Source: Asterionellopsis glacialis (lineage: Eukaryota; Bacillariophyta; Plagiogrammaphyceae; Rhaphoneidales; Asterionellopsidaceae). From it: a stretch of 29,112 nucleotides of DNA. This document shows, one piece after another, positions 8,805-19,100 of the stretch. How positions within the stretch are numbered: the first letter of the stretch is position 1; the number at the start of each line of letters is the position of its first letter. The stretch lies in contig WKLE02000786.1 in the NCBI GenBank assembly GCA_014885115.2, positions 1-29,112 of the forward strand. Direction: 5' to 3'. The notes beneath the pieces are model-generated. The model searched no databases, was not told the DNA's origin, and saw nothing but the letters and a program-made list of their open reading frames with translations. A program made the translations under genes and the position numbers.

Positions 8805-10460
8805 AAGCAGAGGGTCATTCCATACATGCTTGGCAATGCTATATATGTTGCTCTTATGCTAGTCTAGCTACAAACATTTTTTTTGAAACTTCTTGTGAAA
8901 ACATACGCTATACACACGGATTTCAATTAACATGATACTTCAATACGCACACAATCAAAGAAACAAACTATCAATCATCACGCAAGTTACCCAGTATTCT
9001 ATCAACGCTATAAAAAGAGAAGCTAAATGTCACTCTTACCTTGCGCATTCACACACTATCTCAATTTTGATATACTCTATATTGCATTTTGTATATCTGT
9101 AAACATTTCATATGCAAACCTTTACACACACAACTATCATCTATTTATCCATATTATTACTATACTGTTCTTATAACCTAATGTCTATAAAGTTATACTG
9201 ATTGAAAAATATTTTAGTTTGTTTGTTTCTATTCAATGCCTATATCATCAGATCTTTTTTTACAAACCTGTAGCTATGGACCTTATGTGATCATTTCATA
9301 GGTGCTCTCTGAGAAGATTGATATTTCATTCAAATTGCCATGATGTTTCCATCTCGCAAGCACATACTGTTCAGATTTCTTTTGGAGGGTGCTTTCTTCA
9401 TTCAGAAACCAATGCCTTTCCTAACTCCTCGCCCTTTCCTCTAGGACTACATCGTCCGGTATGATACAATAATATGATGTTATGAAAGGATCTTTGATCT
9501 ACGAGTACAGTCAGTAGTTCCGGCACTACAAGTCTGCTTACGTAAACTGTGATGTCAAAGAGCATCATTCTGACGTATTTGAAAAATGAGTATAAGAAAG
9601 AAAGGACTGAGGTTAGTTACCCTGGTACACCATGGTATTTTCATTTCGCTCCTGTTCGCCTTTATTTAATACTTCCTTTGAGTATTTCTGATTGGAAGTA
9701 TTCTGCGAATCTCTTTTTTGCCTGCCTGTACAGGTACGTACGGATACAGGTAGAATTCTATCTAATATCAATGTACTAGTATTTTCACGTGGATATCTGC
9801 ATGAACAGACACATTTCTTGTCGTGTGTCCCGTTCACTTCATTTGAGATATAATAAATACCAGACCATTATGTCATCAATACGTCATCAAGATTAAAGTA
9901 AATTTCATACTCGCCAAATTGGCCAATCAGCATGCTAGCGCTACTGTGGATAATGTTCGTACTACTGTCAAATTTCACTTACGCCAACTGAATCCCAAAA
10001 TATTTATTATATAAGTTATTGTTCTATAGCTTTTCAATATTGTATCAAAAGATGAGATATATTATTTTTCTTCATTCTTCATAATAATTCATATATTCGA
10101 CGTTTTTAAGACGTTGACGTCTCCGACAGCATCGTCCAGGTGGTAGACTGGGCGTTGTTGTTATTTTTTTCGAACTCCTTCGGCTTGCCCGCCTGCGTTT
10201 GTTCATCCTTACTTACTAGAGAGGACTAGGACCACTGTAGTAAGTACCTACCGGTACTTGTAGAGCGCTACTACCGCGGTTGTGTGGTGTCTCGATACAA
10301 CAGGCCGGTATGTCGGCTACCGCTACAGCTCCTGCCTCGCGTCTCGGCGTTCGGTGCTCAGGAAAAAACGAAAAACGGTCTTTGAATCTCCGCGGTAGGC
10401 ACTCTTTCTTTTTGACAGACAGTACATTACTTCTTGTTGGTTTGTTGTGACTGCGAGACC
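8805..10460. other. Intergenic spacer, about 1.65 kb
   Basis: AT-rich sequence with no supported gene. The open frame at 9549-9779 has no recognisable features. The palindrome CCTGTACAGG lies at 9725-9734 within a GTAC-rich stretch, and AAGTACC / GGTACTT form a short inverted repeat at 10242-10259. The last 300 bases are less AT-rich and probably include the promoter and leader of the next gene. Confidence 0.5.
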
Positions 10461-11573
10461 ATGGCAACATCAATTGAAGAAGAGAATCCATCCGCTATTC
10501 CGGATGCTTCCAAGGACAAGGACGAACCATCCTTTGTAACGGATGATGAAGAATCATCGGAAGAGGAGGAACAACAAGAAGAAATCGAGAATGGCGGTGA
10601 AGTAGATGATAATGACGATGACGGTTATGCTTTATTGGCTTTAACAAAGCGTCGAATTCAAGAACAGAAAGAAAAAGAAGCCGAGGAAGTGTCCCCAGCC
10701 AATGATGATGAGGAAGAACAGGAAGAAGGGCAAGAGGGTGAAGGAGTTCAAAAAGAGCAGGAGGGCGATGACGCTGCTGAAGATGGTGGAGTTGTCAATG
10801 AAAGCGAACCGGGCGAGAATAATGGAAAGGTTTCCGCCACCGACAATGAAATTTCAAGCAGTCCATCTGCGTCAAGTAAGGACGAAGAAAAGAAGGAGGA
10901 CTCTTCTGGAGAGGAAGGTGGTGCCGAGAAAAAAAGTAATTCTGTTGCTAGTCAACAATCCCTAAGAAAATCACCAGAAATACCAGAAGGAACACATCAG
11001 GCAAATGCAGAGTTATGGGCTCTCCTAAATCAATCGAAAAAGCGTCTTGGTGGGAAGGCTGCTATTTTAAGTATGGATGGGCCTCCAAAGTCCCCATCAC
11101 GAGCATCTTCTGGTGGTACTGCTGCATCAGCACAAGGGTCACCAGGTCGAGCTCCATCTGCCGCTGCTCCCAAGACTCAAGATGAATTGTTAAAGCAAGT
11201 AGTGGAGAAGAAGGACAGGAATTCAATTGCCATACAGGAAAGCATCAATGCAAGACGAGACAAGGATAAGGAGGATGCTGAATTACGCGCACTGCTTGAA
11301 GCAACAAAGAAACGATTGGCACTAGCGGCTGAAAAAGCCAAAACTCCAGAAGAAAAGGCAGCCGTGAAGAAAAAAATGGAAAACCCCTATGCAGATTTGG
11401 ATGTCCCTGAAGACCAAAAGCAACTTTTGATTGCTATGGCCATTGCAGAAGAAGCAGCCATGTCAGGTAAAGAATCCTTTGCCACAGTTGAGTTGAAAAA
11501 GGAAGATTTATCACGAAGTATCGATTCCTTTCAGTTCCTCAAGAATAAGGATTTTAAGTCACAGAAGCCTTAG
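10461..11573 (+). CDS. Acidic coiled-coil protein with three ALLxxxKKRL-type motifs
   Basis: The gene encodes 370 residues in one exon, from ATG 10461 (GAGACCATGGC context) to TAG 11571-11573. The TTG at 10434 is not needed. The protein is very acidic in residues 1-165 (runs of Glu and Asp), Ser/Ala/Gly-rich at about 205-240, and charged helical toward the end. A motif recurs three times: YALLALTKRRI (56-66), ELWALLNQSKKRL (184-196) and ELRALLEATKKRL (274-286). Each is a short amphipathic helix with a Leu-Leu pair and a basic end. No signal peptide, membrane segment or known enzymatic domain was seen. I do not recognise the family; the repeated helices could be binding motifs (inference). A 15-bp duplication overlaps the stop codon. 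Confidence 0.8.
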   Translation: MATSIEEENPSAIPDASKDKDEPSFVTDDEESSEEEEQQEEIENGGEVDDNDDDGYALLALTKRRIQEQKEKEAEEVSPANDDEEEQEEGQEGEGVQKEQEGDDAAEDGGVVNESEPGENNGKVSATDNEISSSPSASSKDEEKKEDSSGEEGGAEKKSNSVASQQSLRKSPEIPEGTHQANAELWALLNQSKKRLGGKAAILSMDGPPKSPSRASSGGTAASAQGSPGRAPSAAAPKTQDELLKQVVEKKDRNSIAIQESINARRDKDKEDAELRALLEATKKRLALAAEKAKTPEEKAAVKKKMENPYADLDVPEDQKQLLIAMAIAEEAAMSGKESFATVELKKEDLSRSIDSFQFLKNKDFKSQKP

Positions 11574-11595
11574 TTCCAGGAGCCTTAGTTCCAGG
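11566..11595 (+). repeat. Exact 15-bp tandem duplication across a stop codon
   Basis: AGCCTTAGTTCCAGG occurs at 11566-11580 and again at 11581-11595. The first copy contains the TAG stop of the acidic coiled-coil gene; the second is in the 3' leader. The duplication does not change the protein. Confidence 0.9.
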
Positions 11596-12681
11596 AGTGT
11601 GTACAGTACCTTACCAGCCTGTTTAGTTCTCAAGAGTACACACCACGTCCGTGTTGTGCACAGACACAGGGAACTACAAGTAATAATGCAAACAAATTCC
11701 TTTTTACACAAAATTATTTTAGGGAAAATGATTATTTTAAGTAAAAATCTGTTGCTACCTGGTTGTCTACACGTATTAGAGAGGCGACTTTTATCATTTG
11801 TAAAAGAAGGTTTTTGGATTTACCATTTTCCCGTATTTGTTCTAATTCTATTCATATATTGTACGGACAGACAGTACGATGGTCGTCAGAATAGTTGTAT
11901 TTCTAACAAAAGTTAGTCAGCTTTCTCGTATTGTTTGGGTTTGTGTGCGTCACAGAAAAATTTCTCCCAAATAATGGTTACGATTGATTACCAAAGTTGT
12001 CCATGAAATATATTTAAATAAATCCTCATCGCCTATTTCTGAGGACAAATAAATCCAGATTTTTCTTCTCTCACAAAAAAAAAGAGTTGTTGGCAAATTA
12101 ATTTTCCTGAAAACAGAAACTGTTTGAGATTGTTATTTTCATGAATGGGGTGTTCAATTATTTTTCGTTGGGAGGATTTTTTTTAATTTCTCCCTATCCT
12201 CAGTGGTCTCCTCCGTGCTACTGGTTTATGACATTATCATCATCATCTGACATGCCTCATACCAGGTATAATACAACAAAATCTACACGTGACCAACCAA
12301 GCCAGACCGGGCAGAATGCGGACAGACCCCACGATTGAAAAGCGAAACTGTCACTTCCTAGCATTTTTCTATTCGTTTCACACTATCCCTACAGACAAGA
12401 AGGAAAAGATTTTCGTCCACAAACATAGTCCTATACGATACACGACAACCGCATAGACGACAGCATGCCAGAGCGGTCCCAAAGATTATTCAGATCTCTT
12501 CGAAAAGATTCTTTTACAGATGTCTGCGGGGGTCTCGATCGTGGACAGAGGAAAAAAAAAGAGAAATCTTACAAGGTCCATCAAACATCTTTTTTACAGC
12601 TCACTATCCGTCAAGTCAACTCTAACTACACTCAAACGATTTCGGTAATTCACCACAGTACTCAAATATCACAAAACAACC
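11596..12681. other. Intergenic spacer, about 1.1 kb
   Basis: No gene is supported. The open frames at 11599-11916 and 12141-12338 look like chance. The 12350-12681 part should hold the promoter and leader of the Hip gene. No heat-shock element arrangement (alternating GAA/TTC at 5-base spacing, three units) was found upstream of the start. Confidence 0.45.
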
Positions 12682-14208
12682 ATGAAGATTCCTGCTGATG
12701 TTGAAGATGCTATTTTTAAGCTTGATGATGTCGAAGATCAAAGTGAGTCATATCCCACAGTCTCTAGTCTAGTTAATTGTCGTGAGCCACAATGTTTTGG
12801 AACAAGAAGACAGAAAAACAGGGAATAAACACCATCATCTAACCTTGCTAACTCGTGAATATCAATTCTTAACATTTTGTCACCACTTTTTAAAAAAAAT
12901 CTAAAACAGTGAAGATTCAGGATTACATTTCGGAACTCCATTCAACTATTCGAGATCTCAAAGGAGAAGACGCTGAAGAAGAGACTGCAGAGGATGATGT
13001 ACCAATGAAAGAACCAGAAGAAGAAGAGACGCCAGCAGCAGCAGCAGCAGCAGCAGATGAGGATGATGGTGAAAAGGAAGCTGATTTCCCTCCTTTGTAT
13101 TCATCAGGCGATGATTTTGATAAGGCAGGCGATTGTAAGATGAAGGCAGCCGATTTAAAAGGTGAAGGTAAATGGGAAGAAGCCTTAGAACAATACACAG
13201 AAGCTGTACTTGCTGCAGAACCATCTGCCTTGTTGTATGCAAATCGTGCTATTGCACTTCTCAAGCTGAACCGACCCAAGGCTGCCGAAAGAGATTGTAA
13301 TGAAGCATTGAAACTAAATCCCGATTCTGCCAAGGGATTAAGAACACGTGGTAAAGCACGTCTTGTGTTGGAGGATTGGGAAGCTGCTCGTCATGATTTG
13401 AGTGCAGGTATGTTATGTTGCGTCTTTTTATTTTAAATTGTTGTGGAGATTTTTTATGAGTTATGGTAGACAATGTAGATTTACATATTTCTTTGTTTCC
13501 GATAAACGTTTGCTTGGTTTGTCTTCAAAATATAAAACCAACTAACATGGATTTGTTTTGAATGATATTAATGTCCATTTCTAAATGAATTATATAAAAG
13601 CCCAACAAATTGATTTTGATGAAGGTGTTGTGGAAGATTTGAAAATGGTTTCTGATAAATGTATGGAAATTGAACGCGCCGAAGCTAAACAAAGAGTTGA
13701 AGAAGAGGAACGTCTTAAGAAGAAAGCTAAAGAAATTCGTGAAGCTCAAGAGGCAGCTAAAAAGGAAGCCGAAGAAGAAGCAGCCAAGGCAAGAGCATCA
13801 GCTGGTGGTATGCCCGGTGGTATGCCCGGTGGTATGCCAGGAGGAATGCCCGGTGGTATGCCAGGAGGAATGCCAGGTGGAGCAGGAGGTATGCCACCAG
13901 GTATGCAGGGTATGATGGCAGGATTAATGTCAGATCCTGAAATTGTAGAAGCCATGCAAAATCCAAAGGTACAAGCAGCATTACAAAGTATGATGGGAAA
14001 TCCTATGGAACTCATGTCCAATCCCGCTAAAATTCAAGAAATTATGGCAGATCCTGAAGTAGGACCTGTTATGCAAAAAATTATGGCCAAGATGGGACCT
14101 GGTATGATGGGTGGCATGGGTGGTGGAATGCCCGGTGCCGGCGGAGCTCCAGGTGGTGGTCATGATGATGATATGCCAGATCTTGATGATTTGCCAGATT
14201 TGGAGTAA
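12682..14208 (+). CDS. ST13: Hsc70-interacting protein (Hip)
   Basis: Three exons encode 388 residues: 12682-12742, 12910-13407 and 13601-14208. Introns begin GTGAGT and GTATGT and end CAG and AAG. The first splice makes ATG from A|TG and the second GCC from G|CC. Hip is a cytosolic co-chaperone that binds the Hsp70 ATPase domain and stabilises the ADP state. Domain order matches the family: N-terminal dimerisation segment (1-45), acidic and Ala-rich linker (42-85), TPR block (about 88-190, with the conserved helix pairs around [10 protein letters not shown] and [12 protein letters not shown]), charged helix (195-250), GGMP repeats (255-285), STI1/DP domain (about 290-350, with [16 protein letters not shown]) and a Gly/Asp-rich tail. 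Human Hip has about 370 residues and also carries GGMP repeats. Confident. Confidence 0.92.
13804..13883 (+). repeat. GGMP coding minisatellite in Hip
   Basis: About seven 12-bp units (GGTATGCCCGGT and variants) encode tandem Gly-Gly-Met-Pro. Units use different synonymous codons (GGTATGCCC, GGAATGCCA). GGMP repeats are a known Hip feature, so their conservation here supports the assignment. Confidence 0.88.
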
Positions 14209-14458
14209 ATTTTAAGGTTCCAAGAACTTTTAATTGTAGAGTCGTAGGGGTAAACAGTGATAACTTGTTTCTTAGTCTGTTTTATTTGTAAAAATGTATT
14301 GAGGTTATGCGATAGTTGGATCTTCCTTTTTCCCTAATCGGAAAAGTTTCACCTATAGAACTAAATCACCCTGTTTCCGAAATATCATCCCAGAGACACA
14401 TTCGACTTTGAACTGTATTTACTACCTTCTTTCCCAATATTGACATTCTCTATTTTGT

Positions 14459-15439
14459 TTATTCTTCCATTTTATCTGTGGCACTGAGAGATGATTCAAC
14501 GTTCCAAGATCCACCGAAAGGTGCTGCCATAGGATCTGTAGCACCTTGTTCCAAAGCCTTTTTCTTCCAAGCTGGGATGGTGTCTTCGGCTTTATCCTCC
14601 ATCTCATGATCAAGTCCATGTTTGTGTCCATGGTCATGATTATGGGAACTCTCTTCTTCCTTTTTTGTTTCCTTGTGTTCATGTCCATGTCCATGTCCAT
14701 GTTCATGTTTGTGTTCGTGCCCTTTAGCTTGTTCTTCTTGATGTTCATGTCCATGAGAATGATCTTCTGTACAACTGCCGTCATTTCATTTAGCGGTAAA
14801 GGATCAAAGGGCGCAAAAAATATTTCAGAAATAAATGTAAACAAGTTTCTAGAGAGTGAACATTTTGTTTTTCTAGTTGTTCCTGATCAATCTTCTACTT
14901 ACCTTTCATGTCCATGATGATGTTCATGGCCATCGCCTTCCTTTTCTTCTTCCTTGTGTTCAAGATCATGTGAGTGATCAGCAGTACATCTAAAATGCAT
15001 TGGGCGAGAAAAGAATTCAATATTGCATGTTTGTGAGTGAAAATTTCAATAAAACATCCAAAAAGTGCGGTGACTTCGATAATGTAAATTTCATCATTCA
15101 TGTGTTTCATTTTTTCTCCAAACACATGCCTAATTTTACCCGTCCTATTATTTTTTCAACAACTCACACCCTCTAAAATATTTTTTCTAGCAAAGCAGAG
15201 ACGACAAACAACAAGACAAACACAAAGAAACTCTTCAAATTATTACTTCTGCAATAGACTTACTTTTCATGGCCATGAAAATGGGCATGAGCATCACCAT
15301 CTTCTAATTGACGGATTTTTGTCTCAAGGCCCTTAACTTCTTCCTTAAGCGAAGCAATGTAAGCACGAATAGTGACCTGTTGAGCAGCAGTCAACTGTTT
15401 AAGGATTTCCTTGACGTTATCGGGAGTTGGGGTGGCCAT
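14459..15439 (-). CDS. Histidine-rich, probably metal-binding protein (three exons)
   Basis: The gene becomes visible only after splicing: exon 1 15264-15439, exon 2 14903-14989, exon 3 14459-14774. Introns (14990-15263 and 14775-14902) begin GTAAGT and end TAG or CAG, both in phase 2. The product has 192 residues. Residues 1-50 form a soluble helical region (MATPTPDNVKEILKQLTAAQ, then a charged coiled-coil-like stretch). Residues 51-147 hold about 30 His as HxH and GHGH runs with Lys/Glu, plus two CTxDHSH motifs at the start of exons 2 and 3. The tail has no His after about 145 and includes PAWKKKALEQ and APFGGSWN, a motif I associate with stramenopile proteins. Zn, Ni, Cu or Co binding, as in His-rich metal chaperones, is an inference. 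No signal peptide or membrane segment. Exon 2 (87 nt) is symmetric. The family is not recognised. Confidence 0.82.
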
Positions 15440-16149
15440 GATGCTAATGTGAAAGTCTTCTTTTTGTTGCTCTAGAGAGATAAAGTAAGTAGATGATGAT
15501 TAGAAACAGATGTGTTGGATACAATGCGACGACGACAGATGTGCAATTCCGATGGCCAACCCGAATTCACTTCCTCCAGACTCCTCAAGGCCTCTCTGCA
15601 ACGCTGTCAAATCTCAAATGGCCTCTCTTTTATGTCGGTCGACTGGGTTCTGCTTATCGAACGAACGGCCTGGAGATTCACGCAATTCTGACGTGTGTTG
15701 TTACTTTTAACACTTAACACCATAATATGGGCTCTCGAAATCGACCAGGAAAATAATGGAAAAATGCTCTTTTGACGTTTTTGACTCCTTCAGTTTGTCC
15801 AATTTTGAAATTTGTCAATTATTTATTGATTGTCCATCCATCGTCCGTCCAAATCACTCCTCATCCGTTCGTTTTCCTACTGCCTCCAAAATGAAAAGGA
15901 GAAGCGCTTGAAAAAAATGTGAGGGTGGCGGAGAGAAAGAAAAAATGTGATTGCCTATCATAACAACATAGCGGGAGTCAGGAGCGAAAGTTTGAAAGGT
16001 CAGCAATTGTACCATCGACGATAGACTACAGAAGCACGTCTCGAGATAAATTCATTTCTAAAGATTTGTACCTTAGCCATCATTATAAATTGTCAAGAAA
16101 AAAGTGAAAAAATCATAAAACATAGTGTAGACTGTGGGTAGTTGTCATT
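15440..16149. promoter_or_regulatory. Divergent promoter region between the His-rich gene and ASCC3
   Basis: About 710 bases separate the two divergent start codons, so both promoters must lie here unless a leader intron intervenes. The overlapping open frames at 15493-15717 are unconvincing. No clear TATA box or known metal-response element was seen. Confidence 0.5.
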
Positions 16150-19100
16150 ATGGAACAAATTTTGAAAAGCCTTCAACATGAACGTGAGTTAGATGGTTTT
16201 AGCTCAGTTCATCAACAACAAACACACACAGAACCGAAATCATTAGATGGCTACACGCAGGCGACGAATTCTTTAATTGATGCACTAAAGGCTGCACTGG
16301 CCAATCTACAACATGCACCATCATCATCAGCAGAGGTGGCAACATCAGCGACAGCAACGACAACCACCGGGTCACAACAAGTTACAGCAGATTGGTTACT
16401 TCGTCAATGTGAAACAGTCCCATCAGCACTTGGATCCCAAAATCTCGCCTTGGCTATATTGAGTGCATCACGTCTTTCAGATGAAGCACAACAACAGGCT
16501 GCACTCTTTGATGCATTAGGAGAAGGAGAAGATGCCATGAGAGTTTTATTTGAACTTGTACCCCTTTTATCTGAAATTCGTAAAAACATAACGGAATCAT
16601 CACTTCAATCTGGTGGCGGATCAGCAACAGCATCAACAACATTTGTTGATGTAGAAGAAGAACGTCGCCAAATGTTAGTACATCAAGCACAAGAAGCTGC
16701 GCAAATAGCTGCAATTGCTAAAGCAGAAGCATCTGCTGCATCATCATCCTTTGCTAGTCACGGTGCGACACACACAGTCACTCGGAAGAGCGACTTAAAG
16801 GCACAAAAAACAGCCAAGAAGGCTGCCAAACGCGCAGCAGCAGCACTTAAAGCTGCCAAAGATGCTGGAGCTATTGTAGATGAAACACAATTACTTTCCT
16901 TAGCAGATGAGGGGGGTGTATTTGGTGCTGGTGGACTCATGGGTAAAACAAATGAAGAATTACAATCATTACAAAAATCATTATTACCTGAGGGTACACG
17001 AGAATATCATGAAAAACAGGGATTACCTGCTGGTACAGAACGTGAATACGAGGAGGGGTATGAAAAGGTAACGATACCTGCACCTTTTAGGGATGAGTCA
17101 GATGCAAGTAATAGACGTTTACCAATCAATGAAATTATGTCAGGTTCATGTGCACAAGTCTTTGCGGGAACAGCGTCATTAAATCCTATGCAAAGTAAAG
17201 TTTTTGAAACAGCCTACCATCACCGTGATAATCTTCTTGTATGTGCACCCACAGGTGCAGGAAAAACAAATGTAGCACTTACTACTGTAGCATCACACTT
17301 TCGTGATGTTGGACTTTTGAATGATCCTAATTTTAGTGAGGTATCATTACTGGAAACAGGATCCAAAGTGGTTTACATTGCCCCCATGAAGGCTCTTGCA
17401 CAAGAAGTTGTTTCGAAATTCCATTCCAAATTGCATCCAATGAAATTGATTGTGAAGGAGCTTACTGGTGATATGCAACTAACACGTGCAGAAGCAGAAG
17501 CAGCCAATGTAATTGTTACAACACCAGAAAAGTGGGACGTCGTAACAAGGAAGAGCGGCAACGACGAAAATTCTCTGGGGAACCAATGCGGACTATTGAT
17601 TATTGATGAAGTTCATCTTCTTGCAGATGAACGTGGAGCTGTAATTGAAAGTGTTGTAGCTCGGGTCCACCGCCTTGTAGAAAGTAGACAACGGCAAGTT
17701 CGTATTGTAGGCTTATCAGCTACACTTCCCAATTATAAAGACGTTGCACAATTTCTACAGGTGCCACCTCGCGGTCTCTTTTTCTTTGGTCCTGAACATA
17801 GGCCTGTACCACTGCAACAACAGTTCATTGGTGTCATTTCACAAACTAAAGATAGGTGGTTAAGAGAGAAGAAAATGGATGATGTTTGTTATGAAGTTGT
17901 AGTCGATTCTTTACGGAGAGGATATCAAGTGATGGTATTTGTGCACTCACGAAAGGGTACTGGAGACACAGCAAGCGCTCTTGCAGAACGAGCTCAAGAG
18001 AAAGACGACCTAGAACACCTCTTTATAACAATGGGTAAAGAAGGAGACGCTGGCGAAGCTCATAAACGTTATGCTGATCGTGTAAAGAAATCTCGTAGTA
18101 GAGAAGTTGGATTACACTTTGATAATGGATTAGGGATCCATCATGCTGGTATGCTTCGAGGGGATCGTAAATTGACAGAACAGATGTTTGCCGATGGTGC
18201 TATCAAGGTCTTGTGCTGTACAGCAACCCTGGCTTGGGGTGTTAATTTACCAGGTGAGTTTCATGTTATTTGTCTACCTTCTCCTTACTGCCTGAAACTT
18301 CTTTCTAAATTTTATTGTTAACCACTTTTGCTACAGCTCATACGGTTGTTATCAAAGGCACAGAAGTTTACAATGCGGAGAAGGGAGGAATTATCGACCT
18401 TTCGATCTTAGATGTACAGCAGATTTTTGGACGAGCTGGAAGACCTCAATTTGATACATCAGGAGAAGCTACTCTAATCACATCTCATGATGCGCTTGCT
18501 CGCTATCTTGATAAACTAGTCCGAGCCGTTCCAATTGAGAGTAACTTTATCAAGCAACTTGCCGATCATTTGAATGCTGAAGTTGTGGGCGGAACTGTGA
18601 CCAACATTGAAGAGGCTGCATCTTGGTTGACATATACCTATCTGCATGTCAGAATGTTAAGGAACCCTCTTGCTTATGGTATAAGTGCGGATCAAAAGAA
18701 TGATGACCCTATGCTAAGAGAACGTAGCAGGGAGCTCGTTACAGACGCAGCAAAGCTGCTCGATGAAAACCAAATGCTGAGATTTAATATTAATTCTGGA
18801 AATTTGGGAGTCACAGACCTTGGACGTGTCGCTGCACATTTTTACATTCAAGCAGAAAGTGTTTCCACCTTTAATCACAAGCTGCATTTAGATTCCGCTC
18901 TAACAGATTCAGACCTATGTCACTTAATTTGCTGTGCAACAGAATTTGAAAACGTTAAAATTCGTCAAGAAGAATTAAGTGAAATTGACAATCTTGTCAT
19001 AAAGGCATGTCCACTGAAAGTGAAAAAACCAGTGCACGACTCTTCAGATAAGAGTCTTGTTCTTATGCAAGCTTTTATATCAAGGTCAAAAATAAAAAGC

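Noticed and set aside
12684..12691. GAAGATTC resembling a heat-shock half element at the Hip start
   Set aside because: It lies inside the coding sequence and there is no third unit at the correct spacing. Upstream sequence shows no heat-shock element array.
13746..14021. Minus-strand frame with Pro-Gly-Ile-Pro repeats
   Set aside because: It is antisense to the GGMP repeats and STI1 domain of Hip, which is clearly the coding strand.
14546..14917. Plus-strand frame rich in Met, Ser and Phe, hydrophobic enough to resemble a membrane protein
   Set aside because: It is the antisense of the CAT/GGA (His-Gly) codons of the His-rich gene. The minus strand gives a coherent three-exon protein with consistent splice sites.
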